From NCBI RefSeq assembly GCF_001654845.1, contig NZ_LXES01000007.1:62001-126000 (forward strand): 64,000 nucleotides of DNA, in the 5' to 3' direction. Both the position numbers and the translations under genes were made by a program. Below, piece by piece: positions 34,553 to 43,345 of this stretch (position 1 is its first letter; each line of letters starts with the position of its first letter). This DNA comes from Enterobacter soli ATCC BAA-2102. Lineage in GTDB: Bacteria > Pseudomonadota > Gammaproteobacteria > Enterobacterales > Enterobacteriaceae. The notes under the pieces are model-generated. The model saw nothing but the letters and a program-made list of their open reading frames with translations. It made no database searches and had not been told where the DNA came from.

Positions 34553-34568
34553 CGTGAGTTAGATCAAT
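34553..34568. promoter_or_regulatory. CRP-like site, uxaC side
   Basis: CGTGA-GTTAGA-TCAAT: seven of ten positions of TGTGA-N6-TCACA, about 90 bases upstream of uxaC. Confidence 0.5.
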
Positions 34569-34674
34569 AAACGTCAACAAATAAAATACCCTCAACGGAG
34601 TAAACCCTCTCGCAGCCCGCGCCATATCTGGCTTTGCGTGCAGAAGATAATGTCCCTACAAAGAATCACACTTT

Positions 34675-34690
34675 TGTGATGTCACTCACC
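34675..34690. promoter_or_regulatory. CRP site, centre of the exu region
   Basis: TGTGA-TGTCAC-TCACC: nine of ten consensus positions. Likely the main catabolite-control site for uxaCA and exuT. Confidence 0.7.
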
Positions 34691-34937
34691 TTTTAAAGTT
34701 GTATGACAAGTTATCTTTTCGCCGTCGCAAACAATTAGCCGACGGAATGCATTACTGGTGTGAAAAACATCGGATTTAACGGTACGGATACCGACTTATG
34801 CACGATTACTTATGGCAAGGTTCGGGCCGTTCCGGGAAATTATCCCGGTTACGCCCCTCCCGTTAACAACAGCTCCCGGCAACGGTTGAGAGGTTGCCGT
34901 GCTCCGGCACGGAAATAACATAACGATGAGGTTTTAC

Positions 34938-36236
34938 ATGCGTAAAATTAAAGGGTTACGTTGGTACATGATTGCACTGGTGACGTTGGGCACCGTGCTG
35001 GGCTACCTGACACGTAACACCGTGGCAGCAGCGGCTCCTACGTTGATGGAAGAATTGCATATCTCCACACAGCAATACTCTTACATCATTGCTGCTTACT
35101 CCGCGGCTTACACCGTAATGCAGCCTGTAGCAGGTTATGTTCTTGATATTCTGGGTACTAAAATCGGTTATGCGTTCTTCGCTGTCGCATGGGCCATTTT
35201 CTGCGGTGCAACAGCACTGGCAGGCAGTTGGGGCGGTCTGGCACTAGCGCGCGGTGCGGTAGGTGCAGCAGAAGCCGCCATGATCCCGGCAGGCCTGAAA
35301 GCCAGCTCCGAGTGGTTCCCGGCGAAAGAACGTTCTATTGCTGTCGGTTACTTTAACGTCGGTTCTTCTATTGGTGCGATGATTGCTCCGCCACTGGTGG
35401 TCTGGGCTATCGTGATGCACAGCTGGCAGATGGCGTTCATCATCTCTGGTGTACTGAGCTTTGCATGGGCAATGGCGTGGCTGATTTTCTATAAACACCC
35501 ACGTGACCAGAAAAAACTGTCTACTGAAGAACGTGATTACATCATTGGCGGTCAGGAATCTCAGCACCAGACTAACAACGGCAAAAAAATGTCTGTCTGG
35601 CAGATTCTGGGCACCCGTCAGTTCTGGGGTATCGCACTGCCACGCTTCCTGGCAGAACCAGCCTGGGGTACGTTTAACGCCTGGATCCCACTGTTCATGT
35701 TTAAAGTGTATGGCTTTAACCTGAAAGAGATCGCGATGTTCGCCTGGATGCCAATGCTGTTCGCTGACCTGGGTTGTATCGTGGGGGGTTACCTGCCACC
35801 ACTGTTCCAGCGCTGGTTTGGTGTAAACCTGATTGTCTCTCGTAAAATGGTGGTTACCATGGGTGCGCTGCTGATGATTGGCCCAGGTATGATCGGCCTG
35901 TTCACCAGCCCTTACATTGCTATCGCCCTGCTGTGTATTGGTGGTTTTGCTCACCAGTCCCTGTCTGGCGCACTGATTACGCTCTCATCTGACGTCTTTG
36001 GTCGTAACGAGGTTGCTACCGCAAACGGCCTGACCGGTATGGCCGCCTGGACTGCAAGTACCATGTTTGCTCTGGTGGTTGGTGCCCTGGCTGACACCAT
36101 CGGTTTCAGCCCACTGTTCGCTGTGCTGGCTATCTTCGACCTGCTGGGTGCGGTGGTTATCTGGACGGTGCTGAAAAGCAAATCGGCTGAAGAGCTACAA
36201 AAAGAGTCCGTCGGGGGACCCGCAACACAAAGTTAG
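34938..36236 (+). CDS. exuT: Hexuronate transporter ExuT
   Basis: 432-residue major-facilitator (anion:cation symporter subfamily) permease for galacturonate and glucuronate. Twelve hydrophobic helices; MFS marks are NVGSSIGAMIAPPLVVW and FFAVAWAIFCGATALAG. The start is MRKIKGLRWYMIALVTLG at 34938, six bases after GAGG; earlier in-frame ATGs lack a ribosome-binding site. Divergent from uxaC and followed by its regulator exuR. Confidence 0.95.
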   Translation: MRKIKGLRWYMIALVTLGTVLGYLTRNTVAAAAPTLMEELHISTQQYSYIIAAYSAAYTVMQPVAGYVLDILGTKIGYAFFAVAWAIFCGATALAGSWGGLALARGAVGAAEAAMIPAGLKASSEWFPAKERSIAVGYFNVGSSIGAMIAPPLVVWAIVMHSWQMAFIISGVLSFAWAMAWLIFYKHPRDQKKLSTEERDYIIGGQESQHQTNNGKKMSVWQILGTRQFWGIALPRFLAEPAWGTFNAWIPLFMFKVYGFNLKEIAMFAWMPMLFADLGCIVGGYLPPLFQRWFGVNLIVSRKMVVTMGALLMIGPGMIGLFTSPYIAIALLCIGGFAHQSLSGALITLSSDVFGRNEVATANGLTGMAAWTASTMFALVVGALADTIGFSPLFAVLAIFDLLGAVVIWTVLKSKSAEELQKESVGGPATQS

Positions 36237-36251
36237 CGGTGATGCTGTTGT

Positions 36252-36279
36252 GCCGGGTGGCGGCTTCGCCTTACCCGGC
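36252..36279. repeat. REP-like palindrome after exuT
   Basis: GCCGGGTGGCGGCTTCGCC then TTACCCGGC, a typical enterobacterial REP unit in the exuT-exuR gap. Confidence 0.75.
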
Positions 36280-36331
36280 CTATAAAACCCAATAAAACCG
36301 CAGGCCGGGGCAACCTGGCAAATACAACAAG

Positions 36332-36357
36332 AAAGCCGCCATAGGGCGGCTTTTTTC
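36332..36357 (+). terminator. exuT terminator
   Basis: AAAGCCGCC-ATA-GGGCGGC followed by TTTTTT, about 95 bases after exuT and before exuR. Confidence 0.88.
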
Positions 36358-36429
36358 ATGGCGAAATCTGGAGACTGGCTCGCAAAAGTGGTATAACAAA
36401 TAATCCGTCGTACCCTGCCTGGAGCGCAT

Positions 36430-37206
36430 ATGGAAATCACCGAATCACGTCGTTTATATCAGCAACTTGCTGCCGAGCTGAAAGATCGCATCGAGCAAGG
36501 TGTCTATCTTGTCGGTGATAAACTCCCCGCTGAGCGTTTTATTGCTGATGAAAAAAGCGTGAGCCGCACGGTGGTGCGTGAAGCCATCATCATGCTGGAA
36601 GTCGAAGGCTATGTTGAAGTACGCAAAGGCTCCGGCATTCATGTGATTTCCAACCAGCCAAAACACTCCCCGGTGCCGGACGAAAGTCTGGAGTTCGCCA
36701 GCTATGGGCCGTTTGAGCTGCTTCAGGCGCGTCAGCTGATCGAAAGTAACATTGCCGAATTTGCTGCGACGCAGGTGACCAAGCAGGACATCATGAAGCT
36801 GATGGAAATCCAGGAGAATGCGCGCAAGGAAAAATGCTTCCGCGATTCCGAATGGGATTTGCAATTCCATGTTCAGGTTGCGCTGGCAACGCAAAACACC
36901 GCTCTGGCGGCAATTGTTGAAAAAATGTGGACTCAGCGCGTTCATAACCCGTACTGGAAGAAACTGCACGATCACATCGATTTGCGCACCGTGGATAACT
37001 GGTGTGACGACCACGACCAAATTCTTAAAGCGCTGATTCGTAAAGACCCACACGCGGCAAAACTGGCCATGTGGCAGCACCTGGAAAATACCAAGCAGAT
37101 GCTGTTTAACGAAACCAGTGATGACTTCGAATTTAACGCCGATCGCTATCTTTTTGCGGATAATCCTGTCGTTCACCTGGATACGGCAGCCAATCTCGCA
37201 AAATAG
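36430..37206 (+). CDS. exuR: ExuR, hexuronate regulon repressor
   Basis: 258-residue GntR-family (FadR subfamily) regulator. Winged helix at about 8-75 ([40 protein letters not shown]) and a C-terminal FCD domain ([59 protein letters not shown]). It represses uxaCA, exuT and other hexuronate genes and is released by tagaturonate or fructuronate. It lies downstream of exuT behind its own promoter. Confidence 0.96.
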   Translation: MEITESRRLYQQLAAELKDRIEQGVYLVGDKLPAERFIADEKSVSRTVVREAIIMLEVEGYVEVRKGSGIHVISNQPKHSPVPDESLEFASYGPFELLQARQLIESNIAEFAATQVTKQDIMKLMEIQENARKEKCFRDSEWDLQFHVQVALATQNTALAAIVEKMWTQRVHNPYWKKLHDHIDLRTVDNWCDDHDQILKALIRKDPHAAKLAMWQHLENTKQMLFNETSDDFEFNADRYLFADNPVVHLDTAANLAK

Positions 37207-37217
37207 TTCCCCTTTCT

Positions 37218-37247
37218 GCTGGCAGGCGCTTCGCTGCGCCTTCCGGC
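37218..37247. repeat. REP-like palindrome after exuR
   Basis: GCTGGCAGGCGC-TTCGCT-GCGCCTTCCGGC, an imperfect hairpin directly downstream of exuR that may act as its terminator or mRNA stabiliser. Confidence 0.6.
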
Positions 37248-37549
37248 GCAACAGGGTAAGCAAAACATATATAGTGTCAGCCTTTGTAAATCCCCTCGCT
37301 CACCTTCATGGCTTAAGCCAAAATCATTCCGCCCCATGCAAAATCTGTGACGCAGAACGTTGGGCTTTGTTACAATTGGATTCAATTTGCTTTCTTGTAA
37401 GTTAGTGCTTGCCAACTAGCCATTTAACAGGGAACAGTTCTGGCCACCACAATGTGTCCGCGAGCGACCATAATGAAATCATAAAAATGTCGCCGTACTG
37501 TTTTTCCCGGATAACAGGCGTGACGTTAACCGATTTCCAGGAACACTGA
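37248..37549. other. exuR-yqjA intergenic region
   Basis: About 300 bases, no gene seen. It should contain the yqjA-mzrA promoter, CpxR-activated in E. coli, but I could not pick out a convincing GTAAA-N5-GTAAA pair. Confidence 0.45.
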
Positions 37550-38212
37550 ATGGAACTTTTGACCCAACTACTACATGCCTTATGGGCCCAGGACTTCGAA
37601 ACGCTGGCCAATCCGTCCATGATTGGGATGCTCTATTTCGTTTTGTTTATGATCCTGTTTCTTGAGAATGGATTGCTTCCTGCCGCCTTCCTGCCTGGCG
37701 ACAGTCTGTTAGTGTTGGTCGGCGTGCTTTGTGCCAAAGGCGCAATGGCATTCCCCCAGACCATCCTGCTATTAACCATTGCTGCAAGCCTCGGCTGCTG
37801 GGTGAGCTATATCCAGGGACGATGGCTGGGTAATACACGCATCGTGCAAAACTGGCTTTCGCATCTGCCGGCGCATTACCACCAGCGGGCGCACCACCTG
37901 TTCCACAAACATGGGCTTTCGGCGTTGCTGATTGGCCGTTTCATCGCGTTTGTACGCACTTTGCTGCCAACCATTGCAGGGCTTTCCGGCCTAAGTAGCG
38001 CACGCTTCCAGTTCTTTAACTGGATGAGTGGCCTGCTGTGGGTACTGATCCTGACAACGTTAGGCTATGCACTTGGCAAAACGCCAGTGTTCATGAAGTA
38101 TGAAGACCAGTTAATGTCCTGCCTGATGCTGTTGCCAGTTGTGCTGCTGGTCTTTGGTCTGGTCGGTTCACTGGTTGTCCTGTGGAAGAAAAAATACGGG
38201 GCCAAGGGCTAA
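37550..38212 (+). CDS. yqjA: YqjA, DedA-family membrane protein
   Basis: 220-residue inner-membrane protein of the DedA family with the conserved [20 protein letters not shown] and [20 protein letters not shown], whose arginine and acidic residues are essential in E. coli. DedA proteins support the proton-motive force, growth at high pH and lipid-carrier recycling. First gene of yqjA-mzrA; the downstream ATG comes two bases after its stop. Confidence 0.95.
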   Translation: MELLTQLLHALWAQDFETLANPSMIGMLYFVLFMILFLENGLLPAAFLPGDSLLVLVGVLCAKGAMAFPQTILLLTIAASLGCWVSYIQGRWLGNTRIVQNWLSHLPAHYHQRAHHLFHKHGLSALLIGRFIAFVRTLLPTIAGLSGLSSARFQFFNWMSGLLWVLILTTLGYALGKTPVFMKYEDQLMSCLMLLPVVLLVFGLVGSLVVLWKKKYGAKG

Positions 38213-38214
38213 CA

Positions 38215-38598
38215 ATGGTCATTTCACCGTTATCCCTGCGCCGCTTGTCTTACGCATTGATTGTGCTGGTGTTCTTCAGCGCGATGCTGCTGATATGGAC
38301 GGCGCTCCAGCACCAGGAATCCACACTGGCAATCCGGCCGGTGAATCAGGGAGCCAGCGTACCAGACGGTTTTTCCATCTGGCACCACCTGGATGCAAAC
38401 GGGATCCGCTTCAAGAGCATCACGCCACAAGATGATGTTTTACTGATTAAATTTGACTCCAGTGCGCAAAGTGCAGCAGCCAAAGTCGTGCTCGACAGAA
38501 CGTTGCCGCACGGATACATCATTGCTCAGCAGGAAGATAACAGCCAGCCAGCGGCCTGGTTGTCACTTCTGCGCGACACATCGCACCGGTTTGGATAA
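38215..38598 (+). CDS. mzrA: MzrA, modulator of EnvZ/OmpR
   Basis: 127-residue small membrane protein. One N-terminal transmembrane segment ([19 protein letters not shown], about 12-31) is followed by a periplasmic domain ending [11 protein letters not shown], nearly as in E. coli (DNSHRFG). MzrA links the Cpx system to EnvZ/OmpR by contacting EnvZ. The start at 38215 follows the yqjA stop by two bases, so the two are translationally coupled; an earlier in-frame ATG lies inside yqjA. Confidence 0.93.
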   Translation: MVISPLSLRRLSYALIVLVFFSAMLLIWTALQHQESTLAIRPVNQGASVPDGFSIWHHLDANGIRFKSITPQDDVLLIKFDSSAQSAAAKVVLDRTLPHGYIIAQQEDNSQPAAWLSLLRDTSHRFG

Positions 38599-38751
38599 CT
38601 TCCAGGATTCTGAATCTTTTCACTTACTTTGGTGATTACCCCGTTTACTTACTATGCTTAAGTACGCGGAGCATCATATCTATGTTCTCCGCATGACTTT
38701 GGACATCAGCACACTCCCCGGACGTGCTGCAAACAATGGAAGGTTCCAATA

Positions 38752-39120
38752 ATGAAATACCGCATCGCCCTGGCTCTGGCCCTTTTTTCATTAAGCACAG
38801 CCTCTTTCGCCACCTCTCTGTGTCAGGAGAAGGAGAAAGACATTCAGCGTGAAATCAGTTATGCCGAAAAGCATAACAATCAGAACCGGATCAATGGCTT
38901 GAAAAAAGCGCTTAGCGAAGTGAAAGCTAACTGTTCCGACAAGGAGCTTCGCGCAAGCCACCAGAAGAAAATCACGGAGCAAAAGGAAGAAGTAGCAGAG
39001 CGCCGTCACGATCTTCAGGAAGCGAAAGAGAAAGGAGATGCGGATAAAATTGCCAAACGCGAGAAGAAACTGAAAGAAGCGCAAGAAGAACTGAAAGCGC
39101 TGGAATCCCGCGATTATTGA
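38752..39120 (+). CDS. yqjC: YqjC, periplasmic DUF1090 protein
   Basis: 122-residue secreted protein. Signal peptide about 1-20 (ALALALFSLSTASFA), then a highly charged helical body (EKDIQREISYAEKHNNQNRI; KLKEAQEELKALESRDY) typical of DUF1090 and probably coiled coil. The two Cys (CQEKEK, ANCSDKE) may form a disulfide. Function unknown. It begins the cluster yqjC-yqjD-yqjE-yqjK. Confidence 0.92.
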   Translation: MKYRIALALALFSLSTASFATSLCQEKEKDIQREISYAEKHNNQNRINGLKKALSEVKANCSDKELRASHQKKITEQKEEVAERRHDLQEAKEKGDADKIAKREKKLKEAQEELKALESRDY

Positions 39121-39148
39121 GTTAACGGAAGTCTCACAGGAGAAAATC

Positions 39149-39454
39149 ATGTCAAAAGATACTACGTCAGAAAACCTGCGCGCTGAGTTGAAATCCCTGG
39201 CGGATACCCTGGAAGAAGTGCTGAACTCCTCTACCGATAAATCAAAGGAAGAGGTCAGCAAGCTGCGCAGCAAAGCCGAGCAAGCATTGAAAGAGAGCCG
39301 TACCCGCCTGGGTGAAACCGGTGATGCTCTGGCGAAGCAGACCCGCGAAGCGGCTGCACGCGCTGACGAATACGTTCGCGATAATCCATGGACTGGTGTA
39401 GGCATTGGTGCCGCTGTTGGTGTGGTTCTGGGTGTCCTGCTCACGCGTCGTTGA
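39149..39454 (+). CDS. yqjD: YqjD, ElaB-family membrane-anchored ribosome-binding protein
   Basis: 101-residue protein with a long charged helix and a C-terminal transmembrane anchor (GVGIGAAVGVVLGVLLTRR). E. coli YqjD is RpoS-controlled, binds stationary-phase ribosomes through its N-terminus and tethers them to the inner membrane. AGGAG precedes the ATG, and the yqjE ATG comes two bases after the stop. Confidence 0.94.
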   Translation: MSKDTTSENLRAELKSLADTLEEVLNSSTDKSKEEVSKLRSKAEQALKESRTRLGETGDALAKQTREAAARADEYVRDNPWTGVGIGAAVGVVLGVLLTRR

Positions 39455-39456
39455 TT

Positions 39457-39855
39457 ATGGAAGACAATCGTCATACTGAAGGTCCGGCAAAGAACATCAT
39501 TGGCATCGGACAGCGGATTTTAACCACCCTCGTTGGTATCGCTGAAACGCGCATTCGCCTGGCCGTGGTTGAACTGGAAGAAGAGAAAGCCAATATCTTC
39601 CAGATCCTGCTGATGCTTGGTCTTACCCTTCTCTTTGCCGCATTTGGCCTGATGAGCCTGCTGGTGCTGGTTATCTGGGTTGTCGATCCGCAGTATCGTC
39701 TTAACGCCATGATTGCGACCACCGTGGTGTTGCTGCTGGGTGCTGTGATAGGCGGTATCTGGACGCTGCGAAAAGCGCGCAAATCCACGTTGCTGCGCCA
39801 TACCCGCCAGGAGCTTGCAGCCGACCGCACGCTGCTGGAGGACGACAAACCATGA
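39457..39855 (+). CDS. yqjE: YqjE, inner-membrane protein
   Basis: 132-residue phage holin-like (Phage_holin_3_6) family protein with two adjacent transmembrane segments (FQILLMLGLTLLFAAFGLMS; IATTVVLLLGAVIGGIWTL) and charged ends. Function unknown. It starts two bases after yqjD and overlaps yqjK by four (ATGA), which shows one operon. An upstream in-frame ATG at 39388 lies inside yqjD and is rejected. Confidence 0.92.
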   Translation: MEDNRHTEGPAKNIIGIGQRILTTLVGIAETRIRLAVVELEEEKANIFQILLMLGLTLLFAAFGLMSLLVLVIWVVDPQYRLNAMIATTVVLLLGAVIGGIWTLRKARKSTLLRHTRQELAADRTLLEDDKP

Positions 39856-40148
39856 GCAGCAAAACCGAGCTCAGGCAGCGAAAAGCGTTCCTGTTAAGCC
39901 AGATCCAGCAACAACGGCTGGATCTGGCAGCCAGTCGTCGTGACTGGGTGGATGCAACGCGCCCGCTGGATCGTAGCTGGAATACCTTCCTGAACCTGCG
40001 TTCATGGGTGCTGGTTGGCAGCAGCGTGATGGCAATCTGGGGTGTCCGCCATCCCAGTAAGCTGATTCGCTGGACGCGTCGCGGCTTTGGTATCTGGAGC
40101 GCATGGCGTCTGGTGAAAGCAACCCTTCGTCAGCAGCAACTGCGCTAG
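39852..40148 (+). CDS. yqjK: YqjK, small stress-cluster protein
   Basis: 98-residue basic protein of the YqjK family (RKAFLLSQIQQQRLDLAASR). One weakly hydrophobic segment is centred on SWVLVGSSVMAIWGV. Last gene of yqjCDEK; function unknown. Its ATG overlaps the yqjE stop. Confidence 0.9.
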   Translation: MSSKTELRQRKAFLLSQIQQQRLDLAASRRDWVDATRPLDRSWNTFLNLRSWVLVGSSVMAIWGVRHPSKLIRWTRRGFGIWSAWRLVKATLRQQQLR

Positions 40149-40158
40149 TCTGTGTGGT

Positions 40159-40186
40159 GCCGGGTGGCGGTTACGCCTTACCCGGC
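40159..40186. repeat. REP-like palindrome after yqjK
   Basis: GCCGGGTGGCGGTTACGCC then TTACCCGGC, nearly identical to the unit at 36252. Confidence 0.75.
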
Positions 40187-40375
40187 CTACATTTCCCATT
40201 TCTCTTTCTTGTCCCTCCTTGCTCAATATCTTTGATAAAGATTGACAGTTTTCCTTGCTAACAATTGTCATTCGTCACGTTTATGATTCTCTCCATCGAC
40301 AGCAAAGACGCGGTATCTACCCGAATTTGCACACAAATAAAGATCAGCCGCTCATGTGGTTTCCTGGAGAGTAAA

Positions 40376-40768
40376 ATGAAAAAATTAGAAGATGTTGGTG
40401 TACTGGTAGCGCGTATCCTGATGCCAATTCTGTTCATCACCGCAGGTTGGGGCAAAATCACCGGTTATGCGGGTACACAACAGTATATGGAAGCTATGGG
40501 CGTGCCGGGGTTCCTGCTGCCACTGACCATTCTGCTTGAGTTCGGCGGCGGCCTGGCAGTACTGTTCGGCTTCCTGACCCGTACCACTGCACTGTTTACT
40601 GCGGGCTTCACATTGCTGACAGCATTTATCTTCCACAGCAACTTTGCGGAAGGCGTGAACTCCCTGATGTTCATGAAAAACCTGACTATCGCTGGCGGCT
40701 TCCTGCTGTTGGCTGTGACCGGTCCAGGCGCATTCAGCATCGACCGTGTTCTGAATAAGAAGTGGTAA
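40376..40768 (+). CDS. yqjF: YqjF, DoxX-family membrane protein
   Basis: 130-residue protein with four transmembrane helices and the DoxX fold (LVARILMPILFITAGWGKIT; ILLEFGGGLAVLFGFLTR). E. coli yqjF is reported to respond to aromatic compounds such as DNT breakdown products through YhaJ, whose gene lies nearby at 42339. The start is MKKLEDVGVLVAR at 40376 with GGAGAG upstream; the open frame from 40265 is a longer, unlikely reading. Confidence 0.92.
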   Translation: MKKLEDVGVLVARILMPILFITAGWGKITGYAGTQQYMEAMGVPGFLLPLTILLEFGGGLAVLFGFLTRTTALFTAGFTLLTAFIFHSNFAEGVNSLMFMKNLTIAGGFLLLAVTGPGAFSIDRVLNKKW

Positions 40769-40785
40769 GCACGCTATACTGACTT

Positions 40786-40815
40786 AAAAAAGCGAGGAGA
40801 TATCTCCTCGTTTTT
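40786..40815 (+). terminator. yqjF terminator
   Basis: CGAGGAGATATCTCCTCG perfect 18-bp palindrome followed by TTTTT and preceded by an A run, between yqjF and yqjG. Confidence 0.88.
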
Positions 40816-40838
40816 GCTATCTGACGGAGGAGGAAAAA

Positions 40839-41825
40839 ATGGGACAACTCGTAGACGGCGTCTGGCAGGATGTCTGGTATGACACTAAATCCACCGGAGG
40901 ACGTTTCAAACGCTCTGTTTCGGCCTTCCGTAACTGGCTGACGGCAGATGGCGCACCTGGCCCCAGTGGCGAAGGGGGCTTTGCAGCCGAGAAAGACCGT
41001 TATCATCTCTACGTTTCACTCGCCTGCCCGTGGGCACACCGCACGCTGATTGTGCGTAAACTCAAAGGCCTGGAATCATTACTGCCTGTCTCAGTTGTCA
41101 ATCCGCTGATGCTGGAAAACGGCTGGACATTCGACAGCGATTTCCCTGCCGCGACAGGTGACGACCTTTACCATCACGATTTCCTGTACCAACTGTATCT
41201 GCGTGCAGATCCGCACTATACCGGCCGCGTCACCGTACCGGTGCTCTGGGACAAGAAAAACCAGACGATTGTCAGCAATGAGTCGGCCGAAATCATCCGT
41301 ATGTTCAACACCGCGTTTGATGCGCACGGCGCCCGCGCCGGTGATTACTATCCGGTTGAGCTGCGAGATAAAATTGATGAACTGAACAGCTGGATCTACG
41401 ACAACGTGAACAACGGTGTCTACAAAGCCGGTTTTGCCACCAGCCAGGAAGCCTATGACGAAGCGGTCGCGAACGTCTTCACATCGCTGGAGCGTCTGGA
41501 GCAGATCCTCGGTCAGCATCGCTACCTGACGGGCGATCGCCTGACGGAAGCGGACATCCGTCTATGGACCACGCTGGTGCGTTTTGATCCGGTCTACGTC
41601 ACTCACTTTAAGTGCGATAAACATCGTATCAGCGACTATCTGAATCTGTACGGGTTCCTGCGTGATATCTACCAGATGCCGGGCATCGCTGAAACGGTCG
41701 ATTTTGGCCATATCCGCACCCACTACTACCGCAGCCACAAGACCATTAACCCGACGGGTATTATCTCGATTGGCCCGTGGCAGGATCTGGATGAGCCGCA
41801 CGGGCGCGACGTTCGATTTGGATAA
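40839..41825 (+). CDS. yqjG: Glutathionyl-hydroquinone reductase YqjG
   Basis: 328-residue Xi-class glutathione transferase that reduces glutathionyl-hydroquinones with glutathione. The active-site motif LACPWAHRTLIV has catalytic Cys63, and the C-terminal helical domain ends with the family segment VDFGHIRTHYYRSHKTINP. Ribosome-binding site GGAGGAGG. It follows yqjF, a pairing also seen in E. coli, where YhaJ is reported to act on yqjF. Confidence 0.95.
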   Translation: MGQLVDGVWQDVWYDTKSTGGRFKRSVSAFRNWLTADGAPGPSGEGGFAAEKDRYHLYVSLACPWAHRTLIVRKLKGLESLLPVSVVNPLMLENGWTFDSDFPAATGDDLYHHDFLYQLYLRADPHYTGRVTVPVLWDKKNQTIVSNESAEIIRMFNTAFDAHGARAGDYYPVELRDKIDELNSWIYDNVNNGVYKAGFATSQEAYDEAVANVFTSLERLEQILGQHRYLTGDRLTEADIRLWTTLVRFDPVYVTHFKCDKHRISDYLNLYGFLRDIYQMPGIAETVDFGHIRTHYYRSHKTINPTGIISIGPWQDLDEPHGRDVRFG

Positions 41826-41830
41826 ATATT

Positions 41831-41856
41831 AAGGGCATCAATAGATGCCCTTTTTT
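41831..41856 (+). terminator. yqjG terminator
   Basis: AAGGGCATC-AATA-GATGCCC followed by six T, six bases after the yqjG stop. Confidence 0.92.
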
Positions 41857-41933
41857 AATTCATAATATCAATCTATCCTTACCTCGATCGCCTGGAAAAC
41901 AAGTGATTAACTGAATATTGAGGCAAGGAAAAA

Positions 41934-42299
41934 ATGGACTGGTATTTAAAAGTACTGCGCAACTACATCGGATTTGGTGGACGCGCTCGCCGCAAAGAAT
42001 ACTGGATGTTCGTTCTGGTGAACTTCATCCTTATCATGGTGCTGGGCATTGTCGATAAAATTCTCGGCTGGGAACGGGCTGGTGGTGAAGGCGTTCTCAC
42101 GACAATTTATGGTCTGCTGGTTTTGCTGCCGTCCTGGGCCGTGCTGTTTCGTCGGTTGCACGACACCGACCGTTCGGCATGGTGGCTACTGCTGCTGTTG
42201 ATCCCGATAATCGGCTGGCTGGTGATTCTGATCTTTAACTGTCAGAGCGGTACGCCGGGTGAAAACCGCTTTGGTGCCGACCCTAAACTCAACGCCTGA
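41934..42299 (+). CDS. yhaH: YhaH, DUF805 inner-membrane protein
   Basis: 121-residue DUF805 protein. N-terminal signature MDWYLKVLRNYIGFGGRARR-KEYW, three or four hydrophobic helices, and the conserved RRLHDTDRSAWWLLL and GTPGENRFGADP. Function unknown. Length equals E. coli YhaH. AAGGAAAAA precedes the start. Confidence 0.93.
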   Translation: MDWYLKVLRNYIGFGGRARRKEYWMFVLVNFILIMVLGIVDKILGWERAGGEGVLTTIYGLLVLLPSWAVLFRRLHDTDRSAWWLLLLLIPIIGWLVILIFNCQSGTPGENRFGADPKLNA

Positions 42300-42305
42300 T
42301 TCGTT

Positions 42306-42330
42306 GCCCGGTAGCTTACGCTTACCGGGC
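42306..42330. repeat. REP-like palindrome between convergent yhaH and yhaJ
   Basis: GCCCGGTA-GCTTACGCT-TACCGGGC hairpin, eight bases past yhaH and nine before the yhaJ stop. Confidence 0.7.
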
Positions 42331-42338
42331 GTACGAAC

Positions 42339-43241
42339 CTATTTATTGTAGTGGGCAAACAGCTTCGGTATTTCTCGCAAACACCACGACTTCGCTTCCC
42401 CCATACTGTCACGACGCCACGCCATAATAATATCGACCTCACTGGTGTATTCCGGACTCACCACGCGCAGCCGTCCTTCGGCGATATCTTTTTCGACGAA
42501 GGGATAAGGCATGGTCGCCATCCCGAGGCCAGCCAGCAGTGCCTGGCGCTTATCTTCCAGCGATGTCACCGTCAGACGCGGCTGTTTATCCAGCAGCTGT
42601 ACCGTTAATACCGGGCGTTCACGTGCGGTATCCGCTACCGCCACACCGCGATATTTCACGCGCGTCACTTCAGACAGTGGCTCGGGCTCCTGATGAATTG
42701 GGTGGTCGGGTGCAGCCACATATACGTTCATCACGCTGTAGAGCTTACGGGAGTTGATTTCAGACGATGAACGGAAGTGCATATCCGGTGCAATCACGAT
42801 ATCCGCCCTGCCCGTTTCCAGACGCTCCCACGCCCCTGCCAGCACTTCGGTAATGATCGACAGCTGGGTGTTGGCTTTATCCGCCAGGCGGTCCACCAGC
42901 GGGAACAGCGCCTCAGTTGGCACTAACGCTTCCGTGACCAGCGTCAGATGCGTTTCCCAGCCACGCGCCAGCGCTTCGGCGTCGGTGGTTAGTTTATCGG
43001 CCGCTTCCAGCAGCACGCGCCCACGCTCCAGCAGCATCCGCCCAACGTTGGTGAATTTTGTTCTATGACCGGAACGATCGAATAACACCACGTCCAGCTC
43101 TTCTTCAAGCTTCTGCATGGTGTAGCTCAGCGCAGACGGAACGCGCCCCAGTTCATCTGCCGCAGCGGCAAAGCTGCCACGCCTGTCAATCGCGTCCATG
43201 ACGCGAAGCGCCTCAAGCGTCAATGCTCTCTCTTTTGCCAT
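42339..43241 (-). CDS. yhaJ: YhaJ, LysR-family regulator
   Basis: 300-residue LysR-type regulator. Helix-turn-helix at about 5-65 (LEALRVMDAIDRRGSFAAAA-DELG, SALSYTMQKLEEELDVVLF) and a periplasmic-binding-type effector domain. E. coli YhaJ senses dinitrotoluene breakdown products and activates yqjF, and in pathogens affects type III secretion. The start is MAKERALTLEAL at 43241; the open frame to 43298 adds a poor N-terminus. It is divergent from yhaK with a 104-base gap. Confidence 0.92.
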   Translation of the reverse strand: MAKERALTLEALRVMDAIDRRGSFAAAADELGRVPSALSYTMQKLEEELDVVLFDRSGHRTKFTNVGRMLLERGRVLLEAADKLTTDAEALARGWETHLTLVTEALVPTEALFPLVDRLADKANTQLSIITEVLAGAWERLETGRADIVIAPDMHFRSSSEINSRKLYSVMNVYVAAPDHPIHQEPEPLSEVTRVKYRGVAVADTARERPVLTVQLLDKQPRLTVTSLEDKRQALLAGLGMATMPYPFVEKDIAEGRLRVVSPEYTSEVDIIMAWRRDSMGEAKSWCLREIPKLFAHYNK

Positions 43242-43345
43242 CTCGTTCTCATTCAGGAAATTTGAACATACCAGGCAGAATATCTGGCTAACAATCAAGC
43301 GTCCATACCTTTACCATTGTTTTAGTGTAAAGAGAGGTCAAGTTT

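Larger units (their letters stand above)
34462..34937. promoter_or_regulatory. uxaC/exuT divergent control region
   Basis: 476 bases with no gene. It holds two CRP-like sites and two elements with TGGTGTGA that could be ExuR half-operators: 34519-34532 (AAATTGGTGTGATA on the minus strand) and 34751-34766 (ATTACTGGTGTGAAAA). The first retains AAATTGGT, half of the E. coli ExuR consensus. Control by ExuR and CRP is known for this locus in E. coli. Confidence 0.55.
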
